From positions 124,001 to 188,000 of the forward strand of contig NZ_JAPDOK010000003.1 in the NCBI RefSeq assembly GCF_026013415.1: a DNA stretch of 64,000 nucleotides, given 5' to 3'. The notes under the pieces are model-generated. The model saw only the letters and a program-made list of their open reading frames with translations. It did no database searches and was not told the DNA's origin. Below are positions 15,393 to 23,968 of this stretch, piece by piece (position 1 is the stretch's first letter; every line of letters starts with the position of its first letter). This DNA comes from Sphingomonas caeni (GTDB lineage Bacteria; Pseudomonadota; Alphaproteobacteria; Sphingomonadales; Sphingomonadaceae). Position numbers and translations under genes: made by a program.

Positions 15393-16696
15393 TCAAGCGC
15401 CTCCTCCTCGCCGCAGCCGCCACGCTCGCCCTTGCGGGCCCCGCCGCGGCGCAGAACGTCGCGATCACCAATGCCAGGCTCGTCATCGGCGACGGTTCAC
15501 AGCCGATCGACGGCGGCACGGTTGTGATCCGCGACGGCCGCGTCGTCGCGGCGGGCACCGGCGTGGCCGTTCCCGCCGGGATCCCTGTGGTCGACGCCAA
15601 GGGTGCCTGGGTCTCGCCAGGCCTGTTCGCGGGCTTCTCTCGGCTCGGCCTCGTCGAGGTCGATGCGGTCGACGGCACCAACGACACCTCGGCGAACGGA
15701 TCGCCCTTCCACGCCGCGATCGATGTCGCTCCCGCGGTCAACCCGCGCACCTCGGCGATCATCCTCAACCGCTCCGAGGGCATCACCCGCGCCCTGGTCG
15801 CGCCCGATACCGCGGGGTCGATCTTCGCGGGGCAGGGGGCGATCATCGATCTCGGCGCGGACGCCAACCCGATCAGCCGGCCGCGCGCCTTCCAGTTCAT
15901 CGAATATGGCGAGCCCGGCGCGGGCCTTGCGGGGGGCAGCCGCCCTGCCGCGCTCGCGGTGCTGCGCAACGCCTTTTTCGAGGCGCGCGAATATGCCCGC
16001 AACCCCGCGAGCTTCAACGATCGCGGCAAGGACGCCTTCCTTACCCGGCTCGACGCCGAGGCTTTGGTGCCGGTGATCCAGGGCAAGGTGCCGCTGCTCG
16101 TCCATGTCGAGCGCGCATCGGACATCCTCGTCGTGCTCGATCTCAAGCGCGATTTCCCGGCGCTCGACATCGTGCTGGTCGGCGCGACCGAAGGCTGGAT
16201 GGTCGCGCGCGAGATCGCCGCGGCCAAGGTGACGGTGATCGCCACCGCGCTCGCCGATCTGCCCGAGACGTTCGAGGCGCTGGCGGCAACCCAGTCCAAC
16301 ATCGGCCGGCTCAAGGCCGCCGGCGTCACGGTCGGCATCGGCATGCTCAACGACAATGACGCGCACCAGGCGCGTTATGTGAAGCAATATGCCGGCAACC
16401 TCGTCGCGCTCGGCCGCATCCCCGGGGCCGCGGGTCTCGATTGGGGCGCGGCCTTCGCGACGATCAGTTCGAAGCCCGCCGAGGCGCTGGGGATGGGGGG
16501 CGAGTTCGGCTCGCTCCGGCCCGGGCGGCGCGGCGATGTGGTGATCTGGGACGGCGATCCGCTCGAGCTCGGCACGGCGGCGACGGCGGTCTATATCGAC
16601 GGGATCGAACAACCGCTCGACAACCGCCAGAAACGCCTGCGCGAGCGTTATTGGAAGCCCACCGAAGGCGCGCTGCCCAAGGCCTATGAACGCTGA
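15389..16696 (+). CDS. Amidohydrolase-like periplasmic protein lacking the HxH site
   Basis: 435 residues with a Sec signal peptide ending AGPAAAQN. The amidohydrolase frame is present: VAITNARLVIGDGSQPIDGG, VVIRDGRVVAAG, then WVSPGLFAGFSRLGLVEVD where HxH would normally follow PGL, and GSLRPGRRGDVVIWDGDPLE at the C-terminus. The first metal pair is replaced by F-S-R, and the central histidines are also hard to find, so it may not be a hydrolase. The ATGA overlap with the preceding, apparently competent, amidohydrolase suggests a heterodimer or a non-catalytic partner. Confidence 0.75.
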   Translation: MIKRLLLAAAATLALAGPAAAQNVAITNARLVIGDGSQPIDGGTVVIRDGRVVAAGTGVAVPAGIPVVDAKGAWVSPGLFAGFSRLGLVEVDAVDGTNDTSANGSPFHAAIDVAPAVNPRTSAIILNRSEGITRALVAPDTAGSIFAGQGAIIDLGADANPISRPRAFQFIEYGEPGAGLAGGSRPAALAVLRNAFFEAREYARNPASFNDRGKDAFLTRLDAEALVPVIQGKVPLLVHVERASDILVVLDLKRDFPALDIVLVGATEGWMVAREIAAAKVTVIATALADLPETFEALAATQSNIGRLKAAGVTVGIGMLNDNDAHQARYVKQYAGNLVALGRIPGAAGLDWGAAFATISSKPAEALGMGGEFGSLRPGRRGDVVIWDGDPLELGTAATAVYIDGIEQPLDNRQKRLRERYWKPTEGALPKAYER

Positions 16697-16742
16697 GGGA
16701 ACCGGCGCCGCGGCCCCGCATTCAGCGGGCAAGGAGATCGAG

Positions 16743-17105
16743 ATGAAGAACAGCATGATCCTGATCGCGGCGCTGGCCCTGGCGGGCTGCACCTCGGCCG
16801 AACAGAACAAGGCGGCGAACCTCGTCGAGAACGACGCCGAACTCACCGCCAACGAGGCGGCGGGAGCGGAGGCGGTCGCCGGGGTGGTCGCGATGAAGGA
16901 CAGCACGCGCAACATCGCCTTTATCCGCGCGATCATCGCCGCCGGAACCCGCTGCGACGGCGTCACCCGTTCCGAGCGGATGCCCGACGTCAACGGCCAG
17001 CCGACCTGGCGCGCCACCTGCAAGGGCGGGATGAGCCACATCATCACGGTCAGCTCGGACGGCACCCCGCAGCCGGTATTCACGGTCACCAGCCGATCGG
17101 ACTGA
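16743..17105 (+). CDS. Small lipoprotein of unknown function
   Basis: 120 residues. The start at 16743 has AAGGAG 6 bases upstream. MKNSMILIAALALAGC gives a lipobox LAGC, so it is predicted to be membrane-anchored in the periplasm. The mature part is Ala/Glu-rich at first, then has Cys residues in GTRCDG and WRATCKGG that could form a disulfide. It follows the amidohydrolase pair by 46 bp and may be their operon partner. No family recognised. Confidence 0.65.
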   Translation: MKNSMILIAALALAGCTSAEQNKAANLVENDAELTANEAAGAEAVAGVVAMKDSTRNIAFIRAIIAAGTRCDGVTRSERMPDVNGQPTWRATCKGGMSHIITVSSDGTPQPVFTVTSRSD

Positions 17106-17162
17106 GCCCTTATCGCCGATCCTTTTGCCTTGGGCACCGGCATTGCGTAAGCGGCGGCCCGG

Positions 17163-17720
17163 ATGGAAGAGGTGATCCCCGAACCCGAACCGCAGGGCAG
17201 CCTGGCCGCGAGGCTGGGCCCGGCCGCGCGCGGCGCGGTGGCGCGGGTGCGCGGCTGGTGGGCGAACCGGCCGCCGGTCCCCGCGGGCAAGCGCGACTGG
17301 TGGGTGGCCGGCGGGGTTGCGGGATTGATCGCGGCGGGACCCGTCGCGACCATCCTCGGCGCATGGCTGATCACCGGCGGCGTCCGCGCCGAACTGGCCC
17401 AGCTTCAGGAACAGGCGGCGCCCCGCGCGGCGGCCGCGCAGACCGCGGCGCGCGACCGGGCGGCATTGGTCGCGATGCTGCGGCGGCCGGGGCTGGGCGC
17501 GACCGCCGAGGCGCTGGCGCGCGCGCTGCCGGCCGATGCGGCGTTGATCCAGGCCGGGCGCGGCCGCGACGGGCTGCTCGAGATCGAGATCGGCGCCCCC
17601 GATCCGGACAAGCTCCGCGCCGCGCTCCGCGCCGAACCCGCGCTGGCGCGGCTGCGCGATGCAGGGCAGCAGCGCGGCGACCTGATGATGAGGGTGTCGT
17701 TCAAGGAGGTAGCGGAATGA
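17163..17720 (+). CDS. Bitopic membrane protein, PilN/GspL-C-terminal-like
   Basis: 185 residues: a basic, Pro-rich cytoplasmic start, one transmembrane helix (VAGGVAGLIAAGPVATILGA, about 42-62), an Ala/Arg/Gln coiled coil, and a small periplasmic domain (LLEIEIGAPDPDKLRAALRA) of the ferredoxin-like kind found in PilN and in the periplasmic part of GspL. First of three genes joined by 4-bp overlaps that end convergently on gspD. The ATG at 17163 is the first available. It probably belongs to the inner-membrane platform of the type II secretion system, but family assignment is by architecture only. Confidence 0.6.
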   Translation: MEEVIPEPEPQGSLAARLGPAARGAVARVRGWWANRPPVPAGKRDWWVAGGVAGLIAAGPVATILGAWLITGGVRAELAQLQEQAAPRAAAAQTAARDRAALVAMLRRPGLGATAEALARALPADAALIQAGRGRDGLLEIEIGAPDPDKLRAALRAEPALARLRDAGQQRGDLMMRVSFKEVAE

Positions 17721-18160
17721 AGCTGCCCCCGCTGGCGATCGGACTGGGCGGCGGGCTGCTGCTCGCGCTGCTGCTCGCCCCCGCGACCGGTACCGCGCTC
17801 GGCACCCTTGCTTCGGCGCGTGCCGAACGCGCGAAGCTGGCCGAGGCGCTGGCCGCGCCCGAAAGCAATGCCGCGCTGGTCGCTCCCGATGCCGCGGTGC
17901 CGGGCGGCGACGCGGTGATCGCCCGCATCCGCGAACGCGCGCGGGGCGGCGGGGTGCTGGTCGAGGACGCCAGGCCGCTCAGGGGCGAGGGCGCGCTGGT
18001 GACGGTGCGCTTCCGTATCTCGGGCGCCGAAAAGGCCGTGGTCGCGCTCGCCGATTCGCTCGAGCGCGAGGCGCCGCTGGTCCGGCTGCGGACGTGGAAG
18101 CTCGAGGCGATCCCGGGCGGCGTCCGCCTCTCCGCCGATGCCGTGGCGGTGCTGCGGTGA
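17717..18160 (+). CDS. Bitopic membrane protein, GspM/PilO-like
   Basis: 147 residues. The ATG overlaps the previous stop (ATGA). One N-terminal transmembrane helix (LAIGLGGGLLLALLLAPA) precedes a short coiled coil and a periplasmic domain with GGDAVIARIRERARGGGVLV, LVTVRFRISGAEKAVVALAD and a final SADAVAVLR strand. This matches the layout of GspM/PilO proteins, which bridge the GspL-type and GspC-type components. A classic gspM is also present at 23965, so this is a second copy or a divergent partner. Confidence 0.6.
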   Translation: MKLPPLAIGLGGGLLLALLLAPATGTALGTLASARAERAKLAEALAAPESNAALVAPDAAVPGGDAVIARIRERARGGGVLVEDARPLRGEGALVTVRFRISGAEKAVVALADSLEREAPLVRLRTWKLEAIPGGVRLSADAVAVLR

Positions 18161-18570
18161 TCGCGCGCAACGAATGGATCGCGCTCGGCGCGGCGGGGCT
18201 GGCCGCGGTGGCGATGCCGGTGTTCCTGCTGATGCCCGGCGCCGCGAAGCCGCTCCCGGCCCGGGCGCCCGCGCCGCCGCCGCTATCGGCGCCCGAGCAA
18301 CCCCCGCTCGCCGCCGCCTTCGACCGCACTCTGTTCGGACCGCCCGCGCCCGAGGCCAGCGAAACCCCCGCCGACGCGCCCGAACTGGTCGGCGTCGTGG
18401 GGAGGCTCGACACCGACGCGGTCGCGATCGTCCGCACCGCCGACGGCACCAGCCGCACGCTGCATATCGGCGAGAGCGTCGACGGCTGGAAACTCGAAAG
18501 CCTCGCGATCGACGCGGCCTTCTTCACTCGCGGGACGGAGCGGCAACGGGTGCCGCTGCCTGCTGGTTAG
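18157..18570 (+). CDS. GspC/PilP-like protein without PDZ domain
   Basis: 137 residues from GTG 18157, overlapping the preceding stop. A single transmembrane helix (IALGAAGLAAVAMPVFLLM) is followed by a Pro/Ala-rich linker and one beta-rich domain: DRTLFGPP, then PELVGVVGRLDTDAVAIVRT and LHIGESVDGWKLESL. That is the homology-region layout of GspC, which contacts the secretin. The full GspC at 20668 has this plus a PDZ domain; this one stops after the first. Its TAG stop overlaps the TAA of convergent gspD. Confidence 0.62.
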   Translation: MIARNEWIALGAAGLAAVAMPVFLLMPGAAKPLPARAPAPPPLSAPEQPPLAAAFDRTLFGPPAPEASETPADAPELVGVVGRLDTDAVAIVRTADGTSRTLHIGESVDGWKLESLAIDAAFFTRGTERQRVPLPAG

Positions 18571-20657
18571 TAGATCCCGTCGATCTCCACCGTCAGCCGC
18601 GGCGCGCGGGGCTTGAGCAGCAGGCTCTGGTTACGGCTATTGTCCATCTCGTCCGCGCGCAGCCGGGCATAGCTCTCATTGGTCACCCCCGCCGCATCGT
18701 CGCTGTCGCGGATGATCGTCGGGCGCAGGAAGATGAAGAGCGTGCGCTTGGTCCGCGATTCGCGGCGGCTCTTGAACAGCTCGCCGACGATCGGGATGTC
18801 GCCGAGGATCGGCACCTGGCGCTTGGCCTCGAGATAATCGTCGGAAACGAGCCCGCCGAGCACGATCGTCTGGCCATTGTCCGCCAGTACGGTGGTGTTG
18901 ATCGTCCGCGTATTGGTGATCAGGTCCGAGGCGGTGACGCCCAACCCGGTCGCGATCGACGACGCTTCCTGGCTCACCTCGAGCCGCACGACTTCGCCCG
19001 CATTGATCCGCGGGATGATGCGCAGCGTGATGCCGACATCCTTGCGCTCGATCGTGGTGTAGGGTGTCGCCGAATTGGTGTTGGTCAGGATCGAGCCGGT
19101 GATGAAGGGTACATTCTGGCCGACCACGATCTCGGCCGGCGTATTGTCGAGCACGGTCACCTGCGGCACCGAGAGCAGGTTGGCCTTGGTCGAGACGCCC
19201 AGCGCCTGGACGATGATCGAGAAATCGTCGGTGACGTTGAGGTTGCCCGTGAAGCCCTCGCCGAGCAGGGCCGCGGCGGGCACGTTGAGCACCTTGAGGA
19301 TCGCGCCGATCGAGGGGCCGCTGTTGCTGAACGAGGTCGCCGCGCCGTTGCTCAGCCCCAGCGCCGCGCCGCCGCCCGCGAGCTGGATGCCCAGCTGTTC
19401 GGCATCGTCGCCGGTGATCTCGGCGATCACCGCTTCGATGCGCACCTGGGGGCGGCGCACGTCGAGATCGGCGATCAGCGGCTCGATCGAGGCGATCGCC
19501 GCGGGGGTGCCGCGCACCACGATGGCATTGAGTTCGGGCGCCGACTGGATGGTGAGATCGGGCGTCGAGAAGCCCTTGCCCGCGCCTTCGGGGGCGGTGC
19601 CGGCCGAAGGGACGGTCGAGGTATAGGCCGACTGGGTGCCCGAGGGATTGGCCGTACCCGCCGCCATGTTGGCGTTGGCCTGGGCATTGTTGGTCGCGAG
19701 GTTCGAGATCGGCGAGTTGCTGCCCGACGGCCGGTTGAGCCGGCTCGCACCGGGCGACAGCGCGCGCGCGACCGGGTTGCTCACCTGGTCCTGCCCGCCG
19801 ATCACCCCGCGCAGGACATCGGTCACCGATTCCGAATCGGCGAAGTTCAGGCGGAACATCCGCGTGATCGGGGTCGCCCCGCCGGGCTGATCGAGCGAGG
19901 CCGCGATCTTGCGCGCCTCGGCGATCGCGGTGGGCATGCCGCGCACGATGATCGTGTTGCTCCGCACATCGGCGGCGACGCGCACGCCCTCGCCGAGCAC
20001 GGTCGACAGCGTCTGGGCGACGTCCGCCGCATTGCCGTTGCGTAGCGTGATGCTCGCATAGGTGGTGCCGCCGCCGCCATCGAGCTGACGCGCGATCGCC
20101 TCCACGCGGCGGACATTGTCGGCATAATCGGTGATGACGATCGCATTGGGATTGGTCAGTGGCTCGACGCTGCCGAAGGTCGCGACCAGGGGGCGCACAA
20201 CGCGCGCCACCTCGGCGGCGGGCACATTGTTGAGCCGCACCATCCGCGTCACCAGCTGCTGTCCCGAAGCCCCTCGCGACGGCACCGCGCCGCCCTCGCG
20301 CACGGCATTGGCGGCGGGCACCACGCGCCATGCCCGGCCCGAGCGCACCGCCGCGAAGCCGTTGGCGCGCAGCACCGACAGGAACAGCTCCCACACGCCC
20401 GCGGGCGACAACGGGGTCGCCGAGGTGACGGTGACAGGCCCCTTCACCGCAGGATCGAGGATCAGCGTACGCCCGGTGATCCGCGAGACCTGGTCCGCGA
20501 CATCGGCGATCTCGACCCCGCGCATGTTGATGACGACATCGTCCGCCTGCTGGGCGGCGCCCGGCGGCGGCGCCTGGGTCTGCGCCGAAGCGACCAGCGA
20601 ATCGAGCGCGAGTCCGGCAAGCGCCAGCAATGCGATAGGGGTGCGAATCGATTTCAC
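18567..20657 (-). CDS. gspD: Type II secretion secretin GspD
   Basis: 696 residues with a Sec signal peptide (MKSIRTPIALLALAGLAL). The N0 domain (about 40-115) contains VVINMRGVEIADVADQVSRI. The N1-N3 KH-like repeats include MVRLNNVPAAEVARVVRPL, ASITLRNGNAADVAQTL and MFRLNFADSESVTDVLRGV, the last with a long Ser/Asn/Gly-rich insert. The secretin core is from about 410 to 640, with VPFITGS, VGITLRIIPRIN, VLADNGQTIVLGGL and VPILGDIPIVGELF. It forms the outer-membrane channel. Last gene of gspG-H-I-C-D. No lipobox; a pilotin would have to come from elsewhere. Confidence 0.95.
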   Translation of the reverse strand: MKSIRTPIALLALAGLALDSLVASAQTQAPPPGAAQQADDVVINMRGVEIADVADQVSRITGRTLILDPAVKGPVTVTSATPLSPAGVWELFLSVLRANGFAAVRSGRAWRVVPAANAVREGGAVPSRGASGQQLVTRMVRLNNVPAAEVARVVRPLVATFGSVEPLTNPNAIVITDYADNVRRVEAIARQLDGGGGTTYASITLRNGNAADVAQTLSTVLGEGVRVAADVRSNTIIVRGMPTAIAEARKIAASLDQPGGATPITRMFRLNFADSESVTDVLRGVIGGQDQVSNPVARALSPGASRLNRPSGSNSPISNLATNNAQANANMAAGTANPSGTQSAYTSTVPSAGTAPEGAGKGFSTPDLTIQSAPELNAIVVRGTPAAIASIEPLIADLDVRRPQVRIEAVIAEITGDDAEQLGIQLAGGGAALGLSNGAATSFSNSGPSIGAILKVLNVPAAALLGEGFTGNLNVTDDFSIIVQALGVSTKANLLSVPQVTVLDNTPAEIVVGQNVPFITGSILTNTNSATPYTTIERKDVGITLRIIPRINAGEVVRLEVSQEASSIATGLGVTASDLITNTRTINTTVLADNGQTIVLGGLVSDDYLEAKRQVPILGDIPIVGELFKSRRESRTKRTLFIFLRPTIIRDSDDAAGVTNESYARLRADEMDNSRNQSLLLKPRAPRLTVEIDGIY

Positions 20658-20667
20658 GGAACTCTCT

Positions 20668-21489
20668 CTAGCGCAGCGGTACGGTCAGCGTCATGCGCTT
20701 CCCGTCGCGGAGGATCTGGATCGTTGCGGAGCCGCTCTGCTGCGCGGCAGTGAAGGCGGCGCCGGCGGCGGTGGGGTCGCTCAGCGGTGTCCCGTTTACG
20801 GACAGGAGAATGTCCCCGGCATTGATCCCCGGCGCCACCGCGCTGCCGATGCGATAGCCGCCATCGACGGGGGTGGCGTTGAAGCGCTGGAGGATATTCT
20901 GCGTGCTCTGCGCCGGATTGGGGGGCGGCGCGACCGGGGGCGGGTTGGACGCGGGCGCGCCGGGGCGCTGCCCGGGGATGATCGCCACGGTCGTGCCCGG
21001 CTTGGCGGCCGCCGCCTGCGCCGCGGCGGCGTTGGGATCGGGGAAGGTCAGATATTCGAGCCTGCCCTGGTTCGACAGGATCACCCGGTCGCGCAGGATC
21101 CCCTGGATCGTCGCCCCGCCGACGCTCTGGCCGATCTGGAAGGGTGCGGCGGGCTGGCCGCTCACCACGATGAAGGCGGTCGAGGCGCTCGCGGGCTGCG
21201 CGGCGACGATGCCCTGCAGCACCAGCGGCAGCGCGGTCGGCTGGCTGGCATCGGTGGCGACGCCCTTGCCGAACGGCGCCAGCGCGATCGCCGGGCCAGT
21301 ATTGGCGGGCATGGCAGGTCCACTGCGGCCCGAGGGCACGGTTACCGCGCCCACCCCGGCATGCCCCGCGATCCGCCAGGTCAGCCCGGCGAGCGCGAAC
21401 GCGACCGAGATCACCACCCCCGCGGTCAGCAGATCGAGCGCGAGCTTGGTCTGGCGCGGGGTGAGGGCGGGGAGGGCGAGGGCGTTCAT
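20668..21489 (-). CDS. gspC: Type II secretion protein GspC
   Basis: 273 residues: short cytoplasmic tail, a transmembrane helix near 20-45, then the homology region (ALPLVLQGIVAAQPASASTA, FQIGQSVGGATIQGILRDRV), a Pro/Ala-rich linker, and a C-terminal PDZ domain (VDGGYRIGSAVAPGINAGDI, LLSVNGTPLSDPTAA). GspC links the inner-membrane platform to the secretin. The ATG at 21489 overlaps the gspI stop by 4 bp, and gspD starts 10 bp after its stop. Confidence 0.93.
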   Translation of the reverse strand: MNALALPALTPRQTKLALDLLTAGVVISVAFALAGLTWRIAGHAGVGAVTVPSGRSGPAMPANTGPAIALAPFGKGVATDASQPTALPLVLQGIVAAQPASASTAFIVVSGQPAAPFQIGQSVGGATIQGILRDRVILSNQGRLEYLTFPDPNAAAAQAAAAKPGTTVAIIPGQRPGAPASNPPPVAPPPNPAQSTQNILQRFNATPVDGGYRIGSAVAPGINAGDILLSVNGTPLSDPTAAGAAFTAAQQSGSATIQILRDGKRMTLTVPLR

Positions 21490-21938
21490 CGTCCCCTCCC
21501 GTCCACGAACCCGTCGAGCGATGCAAGCGGCGCGCGATCCGCGACTCCGAATACCGTGATGTGCAGCTTGCGAATCTCGGCGTCGTCGGTCTCGCTTTCC
21601 TTGACCTCGATGCGCCATTGCTGGCCGAGCATCTCGACCTCCGACGGAGCGTCCTGCGCCGCGGCGCCGCCCAGCTCGATTTCGGCGAGCCGATTCTCCG
21701 CCACCCACATCGCCGCCGCGCGCCGTTCGAGCCCGCGGGTCGAATCGATATGCGCTTCGACCGTGCGCATCAGCCCGACGCTGGCGATGGCGAGCACGGT
21801 GAGCGCGACGAGCGCTTCGATCAGGGAGAAGCCGTCTTCAGCTGTGCTCCGGCGAAGGCCGGAGCCCTGGCCTTGGGACGGCGCGCTCGCCGCCAGGGCT
21901 CCGGCCTTCGCCGGAGCACGGGAGCGCCAAAACCTCAC
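21486..21938 (-). CDS. gspI: Minor pseudopilin GspI with elongated leader
   Basis: 150 residues. The prepilin site is AEDG/FSLIEALVALTVLAI with Glu at +5, so mature GspI starts at Phe37. The 36-residue leader is much longer than usual, and residues 7-32 are encoded by a perfect palindromic repeat (21844-21919). The mature part has the GspI signature MWVAENRLAEIEL and is of normal length. It is coupled to gspH before it and gspC after it by 4-bp overlaps. Cleavage by a GspO/PilD peptidase (not in the window) would remove the repeat-encoded segment. Confidence 0.9.
   Translation of the reverse strand: MRFWRSRAPAKAGALAASAPSQGQGSGLRRSTAEDGFSLIEALVALTVLAIASVGLMRTVEAHIDSTRGLERRAAAMWVAENRLAEIELGGAAAQDAPSEVEMLGQQWRIEVKESETDDAEIRKLHITVFGVADRAPLASLDGFVDGRGR
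21844..21919. repeat. Palindromic repeat inside gspI leader
   Basis: Perfect 28-bp inverted repeats (21844-21871 and 21892-21919; arm begins GTGCTCCGGCGAAGGCCGGA) with a 20-bp loop. The arm itself contains the inner palindrome CTCCGGCGAAGGCCGGAG. It is wholly within the coding sequence for the GspI leader peptide, keeping the reading frame. Confidence 0.92.
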
Positions 21939-22393
21939 GTCTTCGGCGCCGGCATCGCGGTGGCGGTCATGCCGTCATAGGTGACGACCCAGCGCTGCTT
22001 GCCGCTCTCCAGTACCGCCGACAGCGGCTGCCCGGCGCCATCGACCCCCAGCACGATCGGCGGGGTGACGTTGAGCGTCACCACCATCCCCGCGGGCAGC
22101 CGGTGGAAGGCGAGCCCGGCATCGGTGCGTGGCACCATCTCCTTGCCGTTGACGGTGGCGAAGCCATAGCCGTCCTTCTCGATCGTGAAGGCGATGGTGC
22201 GGTCGCCCAGCATCGCGTCGTCAGCCGCCGCCTGGAGTCGGGTCGCGAGCCGCCGCGCCTCGGCCTCGACGCTCGGCGCGCGCGTCACGCTGCCCACGCT
22301 CAGCGCCACCGCACCCGCGAGGACGCCGATGATCGCGAGCACGATCAGCATCTCCACGAGCGTGAAGCCGCGCTGGCCTGGGGGCGCGCGCAC
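21935..22393 (-). CDS. gspH: Pseudopilin GspH
   Basis: 152 residues from GTG 22393, 5 bp after the gspG stop. The short leader MRAPPGQRG precedes FTLVEMLIVLAIIGVLAG with Glu at +5, a standard pseudopilin helix. The C-terminal beta domain is a typical GspH size. It has the leader length normal for the family, in contrast to gspI and gspJ. Second gene of the gspGHICD run, in which each product assembles into or supports the pseudopilus. Confidence 0.92.
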   Translation of the reverse strand: MRAPPGQRGFTLVEMLIVLAIIGVLAGAVALSVGSVTRAPSVEAEARRLATRLQAAADDAMLGDRTIAFTIEKDGYGFATVNGKEMVPRTDAGLAFHRLPAGMVVTLNVTPPIVLGVDGAGQPLSAVLESGKQRWVVTYDGMTATAMPAPKT

Positions 22394-22398
22394 CGGCG

Positions 22399-22860
22399 TT
22401 ACTGGCCCTTCTGGACCAGATCGGCGTCGACGCCCTCGCCGCCGGGCTTGCCGTCCTTGCCGAGCGAGGTGATCGTGAACGCGCCTCCCTCGACCGCATA
22501 GACATAGTCACGGCCCCAGGGGTCCTTGGGCTCCTCCTGGACATAGGCGTGCCAGGCGGGCGGCGGGGGCGAGGGCTGGACGGCCAGCGCCTTCAGCCCC
22601 TGATCCGCGGTCGGATAATCGCCATTGTCGAGCCGGTACATCGCCAGCGCGCCGGCCAGCGTCGTCATGTTGGTCTTGGCCGCGGTGACGCGCGCCTGAT
22701 CGGGGCGGTCGAGGATGCCGCTCATCACGATCAGGCCGGAAACGATCGCGATGATCACCAGCACGATCATCATCTCGATCAGCGTCAGTCCGGCTTCCGA
22801 TTGCGGGATCGGCTTGCCAGGGCGGGGCTGCGGTGCAACGCAGTCCTTGAATTGTCTCAT
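22399..22860 (-). CDS. gspG: Major pseudopilin GspG
   Basis: 153 residues from ATG 22860. The leader is 24 residues and ends SEAG before LTLIEMMIVLVIIAIVSGLI, Glu at +5. DNGDYPTADQGLKAL is the strongly conserved GspG loop, and DPWGRDYVYAVEGG with SLGKDGKPGGEG gives the calcium-binding region. It is the main subunit of the pseudopilus. Its start is only 22 bp from that of divergent gspL, so their promoters must overlap each other or the coding sequences; in-frame ATGs at 22872 and 22884 are alternatives. Confidence 0.93.
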   Translation of the reverse strand: MRQFKDCVAPQPRPGKPIPQSEAGLTLIEMMIVLVIIAIVSGLIVMSGILDRPDQARVTAAKTNMTTLAGALAMYRLDNGDYPTADQGLKALAVQPSPPPPAWHAYVQEEPKDPWGRDYVYAVEGGAFTITSLGKDGKPGGEGVDADLVQKGQ

Positions 22861-22882
22861 TACTATGCGCATCCGGGGTTCC

Positions 22883-23968
22883 ATGCGGTCGGTCAGTGAA
22901 ACTGATGTTACAGCCAGGGCGGCGGGCGTTTGGTCGCTTTCCGGCGGAAGGCTCATCATAAACGAGCCGGACGGCCCGGCAACCATCCTCGTCCCGACCG
23001 AATCGGTGTTGCTGCTCGCGGTCGATCTGCCGCTGTCGAGCCGCGCCAAAAGGCTCGAGGCCTTGCCCTTCGCGATCGAGGACCGGATTGCCGATTCGAT
23101 CGACGCGGTCCACCTCGCCCTCGGCGCGGCGATCGCGCCCAAGCGCTACCTGGTCGGAGTCGTCCGGCACCAGGTGATGGCGAACTGGGTCGAGGCCGCG
23201 GACGCCGCGGGGCTCGGCCATGCCGCGATCGTCCCCGATGCGCTCGCGCTGCCGGTACCGGCGGAGGGCGGCTGGTCGGTCGATCTGGCGGGCAGCCGCG
23301 CCGTGGTCCGTGCGGGCGACGGCACCGGCTTCGCGCTGGGCGCCGCGATGCTGCGCCCGGCATGGGAAGCCGCGGGCAAGCCGCCGGCCACCGCGTACGG
23401 CGCGCCGCTGCCCGCCGAGATGATGCTCGAGGGCGCCGCGCTCGAACCCGAAGCGCTGGCCAGCCGACTCGCCCCGCCCGCGCTCGACCTTCGTCAGGGC
23501 GCCTATGCCCGCCGCCGCGCAACCTCGAATACCCTCCGCCGCATCGGCTGGATCGTGGCACTTGGCGCCGCCGCGCATACCGGCATCGCGCTCGCCGACA
23601 CGGTGATGCTGCGCGTCATCGCCGATCGCCGTGCCGAGGATACCCGCAAGCTGGTGACCCAGATGGCGCCCGGCGTGCCCGTCACCGGCGATGTCGCCGC
23701 CACCGCGGCGAATCTGCTGCCCGCGGGCGGGGGAGGGGGCGCTCCCCAGGTCTTCCTGCCGCTGCTCAACCGCGTCTCGGGCGCGCTCGCGCCGCTCGGA
23801 GTGATCAGCGCGCAGAAGATCGCGTTCGAAGGCAATATGCTGATCCTCGATCTCGATGCACAGCCCGGCCTTGCCGACCGCATCCGCTCCGCCATGGCCT
23901 CGGCGCGGATCAGGGCGACCGTCGCGGAGAGCCCCACCGGCATCCGCCTGACCGCGACCGGCGCATGA
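22883..23968 (+). CDS. gspL: Type II secretion protein GspL
   Basis: 361 residues. The N-terminal ~220 residues form the actin-like cytoplasmic domain of GspL: LLLAVDLPLSSRAKRLEALP, FAIEDRIADSIDAVHLALGA (the part that binds GspE) and VPDALALPVPAEGG. A transmembrane helix follows near 217-240 (IGWIVALGAAAHTGIALA), then a periplasmic ferredoxin-like domain. The ATG at 22883 is the only start before the conserved region. It overlaps gspM by 4 bp and is divergent from gspG. Confidence 0.88.
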   Translation: MRSVSETDVTARAAGVWSLSGGRLIINEPDGPATILVPTESVLLLAVDLPLSSRAKRLEALPFAIEDRIADSIDAVHLALGAAIAPKRYLVGVVRHQVMANWVEAADAAGLGHAAIVPDALALPVPAEGGWSVDLAGSRAVVRAGDGTGFALGAAMLRPAWEAAGKPPATAYGAPLPAEMMLEGAALEPEALASRLAPPALDLRQGAYARRRATSNTLRRIGWIVALGAAAHTGIALADTVMLRVIADRRAEDTRKLVTQMAPGVPVTGDVAATAANLLPAGGGGGAPQVFLPLLNRVSGALAPLGVISAQKIAFEGNMLILDLDAQPGLADRIRSAMASARIRATVAESPTGIRLTATGA

